A stretch of DNA of 12,768 nucleotides. It comes from an uncultured Clostridia bacterium. GTDB taxonomy: Bacteria > Bacillota > Clostridia > Oscillospirales > Acutalibacteraceae. The translations under genes and the position numbers were made by a program. Location: the NCBI GenBank assembly GCA_945868935.1, contig CAMBNE010000007.1, forward strand, positions 1-12,768. Reading direction: 5' to 3'. This document shows, one piece after another, positions 6,099-12,768 of this stretch. Numbering within the stretch: the stretch's first letter is position 1; each line of letters opens with the position of its first letter. Under the pieces are notes generated by a model, which saw nothing but the letters and a program-made list of their open reading frames with translations, did not search any database and was not told the origin of the DNA.

Positions 6099-7427
6099 TC
6101 AGACACGCTCGCCAACAGGGTCGCAGCCCATATAGTCGGTGATTTTTACCTTTACAAAGTCGCCTGCCTTTGGCTTTTCACCGTAACAAGTGAAGAACAC
6201 ACAGCCGTCAACCTCGGGGGCATCGGCGTAGGTTCTGCCGAAAAAGCACTCTGCAAGCTTGTCGTAGCCCTCGACGAGGACTTCAACCTCACTTCCGACA
6301 AGGCTTTCGCAGTACTCTGCCATAACGCTCTGCTGGTGCTCCATAATTATATCGGCACGTTTTTGCTTAATATCATCGTCAATCTGATTTTCCATAAGAG
6401 CAGCCTTGGTGTCCTCCTCCTTTGAGTAAGGAAAACAGCCGAGCCGCTGGAATTTTATTTCTGCTGCAAAGTCGGCAAGCTCCTCAAACTGCTCCTCAGT
6501 TTCACCGGGGAAGCCTGTTATAAAGGTCGAACGGAAAATCACGTTCGGGATTTTTGCTTTTATTTTATTGAGCAGAGCAGTAAGGCTTTCTCTGTTGCCA
6601 CGACGGTTCATATTCTTTAAAACCTCGCCGTTGCAGTGCTGAAGCGGAATGTCGATATATTTTACAATCTTGTCTTCCTCAGCGATAACGTCGATAAGCT
6701 CGTCGGTCACTCTGTCAGGGTAGCAGTAGAGCACCCTTATCCATTTAAAACCGTCAATTCTGCAAAGACGTTTTAAAAGCTTTGCAAGGAACGGCTCGCC
6801 GAACAAATCCTCGCCGTAGCGTGTGGTGTCCTGAGCGATTACGTTAAGCTCCTTTACTCCGTTTGCGGCAAGCTGTTCTGCTTCTTTAATGACATCATCA
6901 GGCTGTCTGCTCCTGAAATGTCCTCTGATAAGCGGAATTGCGCAGTAGGTACAGCAGTTGTCGCAGCCCTCCGCAACCTTGAGATATGCGGTGTAGAAGG
7001 GTGTTGACTGAACTCTGCCGCCCTCCATAGGGAGGAGCGACTTATCGGGGAACAGCTCGGTCTTTTTGCCGTTCAAGGCTTCAAGCACAACGTCGGCAAT
7101 TCTCTCATTTGCGCCGATTCCTATTGCGGCGTCTACCTCGTAGAGCTGTTTTGTAATTTCATTTTTATATCTCTCGGCAAGACAGCCTGTCACAATAATC
7201 GCCTTGATTGTACCCTCCTGCTTTAATTTGCCGAGCTCGATTATCTCGTCAATGCTCTCCTGCTTTGCAGAGTCGATAAATCCGCAGGTGTTAACTATCA
7301 CTGCGTCAGCGTCTGCTGGATCATTTACGATTGTAAAGCCTCTGTTTTTGAGTGTGAACAGAAGCATTTCGGCGTCAACCTGATTTTTTGCGCAACCAAG
7401 CGACACAATGCCGACTTTATAATTCAT
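6099..7427 (-). CDS. rimO: Ribosomal protein S12 methylthiotransferase
   Basis: A radical-SAM enzyme that methylthiolates the conserved aspartate of ribosomal protein S12. The 442 residues show the three methylthiotransferase parts. An N-terminal UPF0004 domain carries cluster cysteines C12, C48 and C82 (VSLGCAKNQVDAE, NTCGFID, TGCLAERY). The radical-SAM domain has the CxxxCxxC motif at C155/C159/C162 (GCDNCCTYCAIP). A C-terminal TRAM domain covers about 378-442. The VSLGCAKNQVDAE opening and the short N-terminus favour RimO over MiaB. Its ATG overlaps the recX stop by 4 nt (ATGA), and its TGA lies inside the ribosome binding site of the next gene. A recA-recX-rimO order is compatible with Clostridia. 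Confidence 0.96.
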   Translation of the reverse strand: MNYKVGIVSLGCAKNQVDAEMLLFTLKNRGFTIVNDPADADAVIVNTCGFIDSAKQESIDEIIELGKLKQEGTIKAIIVTGCLAERYKNEITKQLYEVDAAIGIGANERIADVVLEALNGKKTELFPDKSLLPMEGGRVQSTPFYTAYLKVAEGCDNCCTYCAIPLIRGHFRSRQPDDVIKEAEQLAANGVKELNVIAQDTTRYGEDLFGEPFLAKLLKRLCRIDGFKWIRVLYCYPDRVTDELIDVIAEEDKIVKYIDIPLQHCNGEVLKNMNRRGNRESLTALLNKIKAKIPNVIFRSTFITGFPGETEEQFEELADFAAEIKFQRLGCFPYSKEEDTKAALMENQIDDDIKQKRADIIMEHQQSVMAEYCESLVGSEVEVLVEGYDKLAECFFGRTYADAPEVDGCVFFTCYGEKPKAGDFVKVKITDYMGCDPVGERV

Positions 7428-8035
7428 ATGCAGTCTTCCTCTGTGTATTCTTCAAGTACGGCACGAATATCGTCGAAACGGTAGCCGAGCCTTTGCAGAG
7501 CCGAAAACGCCCTGCGTTTTATCTTTTCATCACATAAATTTCTGTATTTTTTTTCGATTACTTCACGAATCTGCTCTCTTTCGTCAACGTCGATACCTTC
7601 AAGAATTTCGTCTGCAAGCTCTCTGTCAATTCCCTTTCGGGCAAGCTCATATGATGCGGCTGTTTTTGACATATGCTTTGTAAATATCAGCTTTCTTGCG
7701 TATCTTTCGGCAAACACCCTGTCGTTTACAAGACCTAATTCCTCCATACGCTCAACGGCTTTTTCGGCGCTTTCCCCGTCGCAGGTGCGCCTGATTTTGT
7801 CGGTAAGCTCCTTTTTGGAGTGGTCACGATAGGATATAAGCCAAAGTGCCTTTTCCTTTGCACGTCTTTCGTTGCTGAGGTTGATTATTTCATGCAAATC
7901 GTCATCGTCAATTTCTCTGCCGACGTCAAAGCGGTTTTCAATCAGCGTGCGTGTGTCGAGATTCATTACAAATTCTCCGTCAAGATACAGCGCACTCATC
8001 GCCTTTCTTCTCGGCTCAATAGCAGTTATCAGCAT
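7424..8035 (-). CDS. recX: RecX, regulatory protein modulating RecA
   Basis: Binds and regulates RecA filaments in homologous recombination and SOS. The 203-residue length is normal for Firmicutes. After an N-terminal region (about 1-55; ALYLDGEFVMNLD) come the helical RecX repeats (AKEKALWLISYRDHSKKELTDKI; ELGLVNDRVFAERYARKLI; SKTAASYELARKGIDRELADEIL; KIKRRAFSALQRLGYRFDDIR). The start overlaps the recA stop by one base (TGATG) and no clear ribosome binding site precedes it, so translation probably depends on ribosomes finishing recA, keeping RecX low relative to RecA. Its own stop overlaps the rimO start (ATGA). Confidence 0.95.
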   Translation of the reverse strand: MLITAIEPRRKAMSALYLDGEFVMNLDTRTLIENRFDVGREIDDDDLHEIINLSNERRAKEKALWLISYRDHSKKELTDKIRRTCDGESAEKAVERMEELGLVNDRVFAERYARKLIFTKHMSKTAASYELARKGIDRELADEILEGIDVDEREQIREVIEKKYRNLCDEKIKRRAFSALQRLGYRFDDIRAVLEEYTEEDCI

Positions 8036-9153
8036 CAGTCGTCAACTAAAACGTCGATTTTTGCACTGCTCTTTTTTGCACTTTCAGCGGGTGCCGTATT
8101 TGCCGACGGCTCTGCCGCAGGAACTTCGGTGATTTTTGCCTTTGGCGCAGGAGTTCTGCGAGCGTAGAGCTTGTCGATATTTGCCCACAATTCGTCCTCA
8201 ATCTGCTTTGCAAGCTCCTTGTCGGTCTTTAAAAGCTCCTTAACCTTGTCACGTCCCTGTCCGAGACGGTTGCCCTTATAGCTGAACCATGCGCCTGCTT
8301 TCTGAACAACGTCAGCCTTTACGGAAAGGTCGAGCAACTCGCCCTCACGTGAGATTCCCTCACCGTACATTATGTCAAACTCAGCCTCTCTGAAGGGCGG
8401 AGCAATCTTATTCTTGACAACCTTTGCCTTTGTGTGCGAGCCTATCATCTCGCCGTTAACCTTGATTGTTTCAACACGTCTTATGTCAATACGCACAGAG
8501 CTGTAGAACTTGAGCGCACGTCCGCCGGTTGTAACCTCGGGGTTGCCGTAGACAACGCCGACCTTTTCACGGAGCTGATTGATAAAGATTGCAACGCAGT
8601 TTGACTTTGAAATTGCGCCTGCAAGCTTTCTTAAAGCCTGCGACATAAGTCTTGCGTGCAAGCCGACGTGGCTGTCGCCCATTTCACCCTCAATTTCAGC
8701 CTTCGGCACGAGAGCCGCAACCGAGTCGATTACAATAACGTCAATTGCGCCGCTTCGGATAAGAGCCTCGGCAATTTCGAGAGCGTCCTCACCTGTGTCG
8801 GGCTGAGAAACGAGAAGTGAATCAACGTCAACACCGAGAGCCGCCGCATAGGTGGGGTCAAGAGCGTGTTCAACGTCGATAAATGCAACGTTGCCGCCGT
8901 TTTTCTGTCCCTCTGCAATACAGTGGAGCGAAAGCGTTGTTTTACCCGAGGATTCGGGGCCGTAGATTTCTACGATTCTTCCTCTGGGAAGTCCGCCGAT
9001 TCCGAGCGCAATATCAAGCGACAGAGAGCCTGTTGAAATATGGTCAATGCTCATATGCTTATTTTCGCCAAGGCGCATTACCGCACCCTTGCCGAACTGT
9101 TTTTCAATTTGTGTGAGCGCTGTTTCAAGCGCTTTTGTCTTATCAACTGCCAT
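8035..9153 (-). CDS. recA: Recombinase RecA
   Basis: ATP-dependent strand-exchange protein, and coprotease for LexA in the SOS response. The 372 residues contain Walker A GPESSGKT at 65-72, the catalytic glutamate E95 in DVEHALD, Walker [11 protein letters not shown] at 139-148, and the NQLREKVGV...[14 protein letters not shown] loop-2 region at about 192-216. The C-terminal tail (from about 335) is rich in Ala, Pro and Lys and ends in LVDD. The ATG at 9153 has GGAGGT with about 8 nt spacing, among the best sites in the window. A 131-nt control region with a LexA-like box lies upstream. It leads a recA-recX-rimO unit. Confidence 0.98.
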   Translation of the reverse strand: MAVDKTKALETALTQIEKQFGKGAVMRLGENKHMSIDHISTGSLSLDIALGIGGLPRGRIVEIYGPESSGKTTLSLHCIAEGQKNGGNVAFIDVEHALDPTYAAALGVDVDSLLVSQPDTGEDALEIAEALIRSGAIDVIVIDSVAALVPKAEIEGEMGDSHVGLHARLMSQALRKLAGAISKSNCVAIFINQLREKVGVVYGNPEVTTGGRALKFYSSVRIDIRRVETIKVNGEMIGSHTKAKVVKNKIAPPFREAEFDIMYGEGISREGELLDLSVKADVVQKAGAWFSYKGNRLGQGRDKVKELLKTDKELAKQIEDELWANIDKLYARRTPAPKAKITEVPAAEPSANTAPAESAKKSSAKIDVLVDD

Positions 9154-9217
9154 TTCATATACCTCCGTAAATCCGATTTGCTGTAAAATTTGCCTGCGGA
9201 TTCATATTTCATTTAAG

Positions 9218-9246
9218 ATTATAAAATATACAGAAAAAAATTGCAA
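9218..9246 (-). promoter_or_regulatory. recA promoter, sigma-A type
   Basis: TTGCAA (9246-9241) and a perfect TATAAT (9223-9218) with 17-bp spacing, about 65 nt before the recA start codon. It is the strongest sigma-A-like match seen in this region. Confidence 0.6.
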
Positions 9247-9273
9247 TATAAAAGAGGCAAAAATATCGAACAA
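9245..9273 (-). promoter_or_regulatory. Second possible recA promoter overlapping the LexA box
   Basis: TTGTTC (9273-9268) and TATATT (9250-9245) with 17-bp spacing. The -35 falls inside the LexA-like box, the classical arrangement for LexA repression. Its -35 match is weak. Confidence 0.4.
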
Positions 9274-9280
9274 ATTTTCT
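9267..9280. promoter_or_regulatory. LexA (SOS) box, near-consensus
   Basis: On the plus strand CGAACAAATTTTCT fits the Gram-positive LexA/DinR consensus CGAACRNRYGTTYG at 12 of 14 positions; the G opening the right half-site and the final G are lost. It lies just after the prmC stop and upstream of recA, a known SOS target, which supports the call despite the imperfect right half. Confidence 0.5.
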
Positions 9281-9284
9281 ATTT

Positions 9285-10130
9285 TCAGAGCATTGTCCCG
9301 ATTATTGCCCTCTGCACTCCGCCCAAATCAAGGGAAGTGCGGATATTTTCAAATCCCTGTGACTTCATAAGCTCAGCAACATAATCGCTCTGGTTTTCGC
9401 CCAGCTCAAAAGCAAGCGCACCGCCATGCCTCAGCTTTGCACTCCAGCGCTTTATGATTGCTTCGTAAAAGTCATAGCCGCTTTTTCCGCCGTCAAGCGC
9501 AAGCCTCGGCTCTTGCTGAACCTCAGCCTGAAGCGTTTGAATATCGTCGGATTTGATATACGGCGGATTTGAAACTATCAAGTCAAAGTAATTATCTTCA
9601 AAGCCGCAATAGGCTGTAAAAACATCGCCCTTTACGGCTTTTACCTTTGAATTATTCAGCTTAATATTCTTTTCGAGAAATTTAAATGCATCGTCGCTCA
9701 ACTCAAGTGCAGTAACTTCTGCACCTGCAAGCTTATCAAGTGCAACGGAGATTGCTCCGCTGCCTGCGCACAAATCAATCACCTTTTTGTTTGTGCTGTT
9801 TTTGAGGTAATCAACGCAGAGGTTAACAACTACCTCGGTGTCGTCACGCGGGATAAGCACGCCTTTTCCAACGCAGAAATCAAAGCCGCAAAAGCTCCAG
9901 CTTTCCAGAAGATACTGCAACGGCTCGTGCTCACAACGCCTTTTTACAAGGTTTAAAAGCTCATTTAGCTTATTATCGGTTATCTGCTCATCTCCGTGCG
10001 AGATTATGCCGAGCCTGTCAAAGCCTGTTACCTTTTCAAAAAGGCAGAGTGCTTCAAAGGCTTCGTCCTCAATTTCCGACTCTGCAAGGATTTCCTTACA
10101 TCTTTTGTAGGCTTCCTTAACGGTCATCAT
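9285..10130 (-). CDS. prmC: Release factor glutamine methyltransferase PrmC
   Basis: Methylates the GGQ glutamine of release factors RF1 and RF2. The 281 residues have the helical N-terminal domain, the EPLQYLLESWSFCGFDF linker, the SAM-binding VIDLCAGSGAISVAL motif at 117-131, an acidic LELSDD turn, and the catalytic NPPY at 188-191. The usual IPRPETE loop reads IPRDDTE (93-99). It begins ATGATG at 10130, the first ATG overlapping the TGA of the upstream DUF1385 gene (4-nt overlap), with no distinct ribosome binding site, so translation is probably coupled. In many Firmicutes prmC sits beside prfA and a DUF1385 gene; the DUF1385 gene is here, but prfA is not in the window. Confidence 0.95.
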   Translation of the reverse strand: MMTVKEAYKRCKEILAESEIEDEAFEALCLFEKVTGFDRLGIISHGDEQITDNKLNELLNLVKRRCEHEPLQYLLESWSFCGFDFCVGKGVLIPRDDTEVVVNLCVDYLKNSTNKKVIDLCAGSGAISVALDKLAGAEVTALELSDDAFKFLEKNIKLNNSKVKAVKGDVFTAYCGFEDNYFDLIVSNPPYIKSDDIQTLQAEVQQEPRLALDGGKSGYDFYEAIIKRWSAKLRHGGALAFELGENQSDYVAELMKSQGFENIRTSLDLGGVQRAIIGTML

Positions 10131-11122
10131 TTTGAAACTATGTCCGAGCCGTCCTCGGGAATTACAGCCTTAATTGCTTCGATTGCAACCTCAATCATCT
10201 TGTCGTCAGGCTCTTTTGTTGTAATTCTCTGCGCCCAGAGTCCGGGTGCGGCGATTATTCTTGTTAACGCATTGTCGTGCTTGCCGCAGATTTTGATAAG
10301 CTCGTAGCCGATTCCGCAGGTTAGCGGTAAAAGCAGAATTTTGATTACGGGGCGTAAAAACCCGATTCCGAAAGGTGCAACGGGAATGAAAAGACCGATT
10401 ACGATTCCGACAATCAGCATAAGCACCATAAAGCTTGTTCCGCAGCGAGGGTGGAAACGGCTCTGTTTTTTGACGTTTTCAACGGTGAGCTCTTCATCGC
10501 TTTCATAGCAGAAAATAGTTTTATGCTCTGCGCCGTGATACATAAACACACGTTTCATCTCTGTCATCTGCGAACACACTACTATGTAGAGCAGGAAAAG
10601 AACGATTTTTAAAACGCCCTCAAATACCGACTTCCAGAAAACGGCGGCTTCGCCCTCACCCTTGAATACGGGCACGAAGTTTGCCGAAAGGTCGAATAAA
10701 AACGACGGCAGGAAGAAGAAAAGTGCCACTGCAAGCGCAACGCCGAGGATTGAAGCGAACACCATAAGAATTTTTACAAGCTTATCGCCGAATTTTTCGT
10801 CAAGCCATTTTTCAAACTTTGACGGCTCTTCCTCCTCGATTTCTCCCGCTTCAATCGCCTTGTCGGCTGAAAGCATAAGCGATTTATATGACAGACGCAT
10901 TGAGTCCACCAGTCCTGCAATACCTCTGAAGAACGGCAGTTTGAAGATTTTGCACTTTGAGGCTAATGTGTTAATGCTGATGTCCTCGCTGTAGATTTCA
11001 TTTTCACCTGTTCTTACGCATACAGTGGTGCGCTTCGGTCCGCGCATCATAATGCCTTCAATCAGTGCACTTCCGCCGATTGACGTAATTTTCTTTGTCT
11101 GTTTACAACATGATTTAGCCAT
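10127..11122 (-). CDS. DUF1385 (YqhQ-family) membrane protein
   Basis: A 331-residue integral membrane protein of the YqhQ/DUF1385 family, whose function is not settled. The family signatures are clear: IGGSALIEGIMMRGP at about 15-29, RGIAGLVDS at 66-74, YHGAEHKTIFCYE at 195-207, RFHPRCGTSF at 222-231, and a C-terminal HDNALTRIIAAPGLWAQRIT at 282-301. Hydrophobic segments lie at about 117-143, 167-184, 231-249 and 256-275. The His/Glu/Cys-rich motifs suggest a metal or catalytic site. The ATG at 11122 follows AGGAAG and lies 15 nt after the histidine-kinase stop. It overlaps prmC by 4 nt, a neighbourhood often seen in Clostridia. Confidence 0.93.
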   Translation of the reverse strand: MAKSCCKQTKKITSIGGSALIEGIMMRGPKRTTVCVRTGENEIYSEDISINTLASKCKIFKLPFFRGIAGLVDSMRLSYKSLMLSADKAIEAGEIEEEEPSKFEKWLDEKFGDKLVKILMVFASILGVALAVALFFFLPSFLFDLSANFVPVFKGEGEAAVFWKSVFEGVLKIVLFLLYIVVCSQMTEMKRVFMYHGAEHKTIFCYESDEELTVENVKKQSRFHPRCGTSFMVLMLIVGIVIGLFIPVAPFGIGFLRPVIKILLLPLTCGIGYELIKICGKHDNALTRIIAAPGLWAQRITTKEPDDKMIEVAIEAIKAVIPEDGSDIVSK

Positions 11123-11137
11123 TGAAACTTCCTTTCA

Positions 11138-12604
11138 TTAAAGCTTTATGTTTTCGGGCATTGTCTGAATTTCGCCCTCTTTGTATACGGGGAAAGTGAG
11201 CGTTACGGTTGTTCCTACTCCCTCTCCGCTTTCTATGTCGAGAGAACCGTTGTGGAGATTCATAATTTCGTCTGCAACAGCAAGCCCGATTCCCGAACCC
11301 CTGACGGTCTGGTTAGCCTTGTAGAATTTTTCCTTTACCTTGGGCAAATCCTCGGCGGAAATTCCGCAGCCCGTATCGGTAATTACAATTTTTATTATAT
11401 CGGGTTCGTCCTTGCTGTAGATAACCTGAGCCGCAACTACTCCGCCCTTAGGCGTGTATTTCAATGCGTTGTCTATTACATTAAGGAAAACCTGTTTTAG
11501 TCTGTTTCTGTCGCCGTAAACGGGCGGATAAACTGCCTCGGGCTCATCGTAGAGCAGGTGCTTGCCCTCCTTTACGGCACGTTCCTTGAGCATATATACA
11601 GTTTCGTCAAACTCGGCAAGTATATCGAGCTTTTCGTTCATTAGCACCATTCTGCCGCTCTGAATACGGCTGAAGTCGAGGAGCTCCTCAACAATACTTG
11701 TAAGTCTTGTACTTTCCTTTATAATAACTCCCATACCCTTGTCAAAGGTTTTGCGGTCAAGCTTACCCCTTTCGGAAAGCTGCATTGTTTCAGCCCAGCC
11801 CTTGATTGCGGTGAGGGGTGTTCTCAGCTCGTGAGAAACACGTGAGATAAAGTCGTTTTTCATCTGCTCGGTGGTCTGCAAATCCTTAGCCATATCGCTG
11901 ACGGCGTCGCATAGGTCGCCGATTTCATCGTCGTATTTGTGCTCAATTTTTTCCGAAGCCGAAAAGTCACCGTGCGCAATCTGAGCCGCAATAAGCGAAA
12001 GGTTGCGAATCGGCTTTACAATTGAGCGGATAAACGTAAGTCCCGAAATAATTACAAGCGAAATTATTACAAGACCGAGGGCGATTATGAGTCCCGAAAC
12101 GAGCATAATTCTGTTGTTTACGGGGTCCATAGAAACTATGTAGCGAATTGCGCCGACAACCGTACCGCTGTCGTTTGATATTATGCGTGTTACGCTCATT
12201 GCACTTTCGCCCGAGCTCAGCTTTCCGTTCCAGAAAGCAAAGCCGTCACCGTTTTCCTTTGCCTGGTCAAAATCAGTAAGCTTTGTGTCGTCAGATGGGA
12301 TAAATCCCGTTGAGGTCATAACAACTCTGCCTGTTGAGTTGATTACCATAACCTCCATCTGCTCTTTTTTCTTGAAATTTTCAACATAATCTCTTGCAGA
12401 TGAGGCAAAGCTTGTTGAGCTGTCACTTGTGTAACCCGAAAAAACGAGCGAAAGCTCACTGCTTGCATTGCTCAGGCTCTGTTCAACGCTGCTCTGAAAA
12501 AGGTAGGTAACAAGAAAGATAAGGCAGACAACAATTGATATAATGATTGTAAGTATTACGCTGAGCGTGTTGAGCATCCAGCGTTTTGTAATGCCCTTGA
12601 ACAT
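11138..12604 (-). CDS. Membrane sensor histidine kinase (HAMP-HisKA-HATPase)
   Basis: A 488-residue two-component sensor. Order: TM1 at about 13-37; an extracytoplasmic sensing region at about 38-167 (VMVINSTGRVVMTSTG, GAIRYIVSMDP, PAS/Cache-like); TM2 at about 168-193; HAMP at about 190-245 (VKPIRNLSLIAAQIAHGDFS); HisKA with phospho-acceptor H258 in SHELRTP; and HATPase with the N box (NRLKQVFLNVIDNALKYTP), G1 DTGCGI at 410-415 and G2 GSGIGL at 436-441. All catalytic boxes are intact. It resembles PhoR/ResE/WalK-type kinases but I cannot name the signal. The ATG at 12604 has a near-perfect GGAGGAGGT site. A response regulator, usually just upstream, would lie at least 164 nt away and is not in the window. 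The gene is followed after 15 nt by the DUF1385 gene. Confidence 0.93.
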   Translation of the reverse strand: MFKGITKRWMLNTLSVILTIIISIVVCLIFLVTYLFQSSVEQSLSNASSELSLVFSGYTSDSSTSFASSARDYVENFKKKEQMEVMVINSTGRVVMTSTGFIPSDDTKLTDFDQAKENGDGFAFWNGKLSSGESAMSVTRIISNDSGTVVGAIRYIVSMDPVNNRIMLVSGLIIALGLVIISLVIISGLTFIRSIVKPIRNLSLIAAQIAHGDFSASEKIEHKYDDEIGDLCDAVSDMAKDLQTTEQMKNDFISRVSHELRTPLTAIKGWAETMQLSERGKLDRKTFDKGMGVIIKESTRLTSIVEELLDFSRIQSGRMVLMNEKLDILAEFDETVYMLKERAVKEGKHLLYDEPEAVYPPVYGDRNRLKQVFLNVIDNALKYTPKGGVVAAQVIYSKDEPDIIKIVITDTGCGISAEDLPKVKEKFYKANQTVRGSGIGLAVADEIMNLHNGSLDIESGEGVGTTVTLTFPVYKEGEIQTMPENIKL

Positions 12605-12672
12605 TCCGTTACCTCCTCCCCTTTTATTGAATTTAATATACTCTTTAGTAAGCTAAACCATAATTTATTTAA

Positions 12673-12700
12673 ATGCGGAATTCGGAATGCGGAATTCGGA
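12673..12700. repeat. Perfect tandem duplication of a 14-bp unit
   Basis: ATGCGGAATTCGGA occurs twice head to tail (12673-12686 and 12687-12700), followed by AATT. It lies in the non-coding stretch upstream of the histidine kinase. A GTCGAGTG (12707-12714) next to it equals part of the GTCGAG hairpin repeats seen elsewhere. I see no gene or clear promoter in 12605-12768. Confidence 0.6.
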
Positions 12701-12768
12701 ATTAAGGTCGAGTGGATAGATTGCGATAATTCAAAAGTATAGTGCCCGAATTAATTTGTATGCGGCGT

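Noticed and set aside
7820..8167. Plus-strand open frames over recX/recA and the other genes
   Set aside because: They are opposite-strand shadows of clear minus-strand genes, with low-complexity composition and no ribosome binding sites or family motifs.

Overview
The window looks like chromosomal core DNA of a low-to-mid-GC anaerobic Firmicute (Clostridia, probably Ruminococcaceae/Oscillospiraceae). This rests on strong AGGAGG-type ribosome binding sites, a YqhQ-family (DUF1385) gene next to prmC, a recA-recX-rimO-pgsA cluster, a cysE-cysS pair, a type I dockerin and a cobalamin riboswitch. All eleven genes I can support are on the minus strand, so transcription runs from high to low coordinates. 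No tRNA, rRNA, CRISPR array, insertion sequence or phage gene is visible.

Layout in the direction of transcription: (1) 12768-12605 is a non-coding edge with a perfect 14-bp tandem duplication. (2) 12604-9285 is a tight cluster: a membrane sensor histidine kinase without a visible response regulator, a YqhQ-like membrane protein, and prmC, which overlaps it by 4 nt. (3) 9284-9154 is the recA control region, with two sigma-A-like promoters and a near-consensus Gram-positive LexA box. (4) 9153-6099 is recA-recX-rimO, with overlapping stop and start codons. (5) 6087-5051 is a two-gene insert, a GNAT acetyltransferase and a Cys-rich DUF3795-like protein, that looks more AT-rich than its flanks. 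(6) 4996-4406 is pgsA. (7) 4287-2231 is cysE-cysS, linking cysteine synthesis to cysteinyl-tRNA charging. (8) 2186-1947 is a cobalamin riboswitch aptamer, a candidate antiterminator and an intrinsic terminator. They stand in front of (9) 1912-62, a secreted protein with a DUF4430 (transcobalamin-like) domain, a cadherin-like beta-sandwich, an alpha/alpha-barrel region and a C-terminal dockerin.

The most interesting region is 62-2186. The two main folds of animal intrinsic factor/transcobalamin (DUF4430-like beta domain and alpha/alpha barrel) occur in one exported protein, under what reads as a B12-sensing off-switch, with a dockerin at the end. The simplest reading is a corrinoid-capture protein docked to a cohesin on the cell surface or on a cellulosome-like scaffold, made when B12 is scarce. 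The riboswitch and domain calls come from sequence; the binding function is inference.

Short palindromic repeats are scattered between genes. A GTCGAG...CTCGAC hairpin lies downstream of both the dockerin gene and pgsA. A GGGCGACC...GGTCGCCC hairpin lies between cysS and the riboswitch, and what looks like half of a relative is at the left edge of the window.
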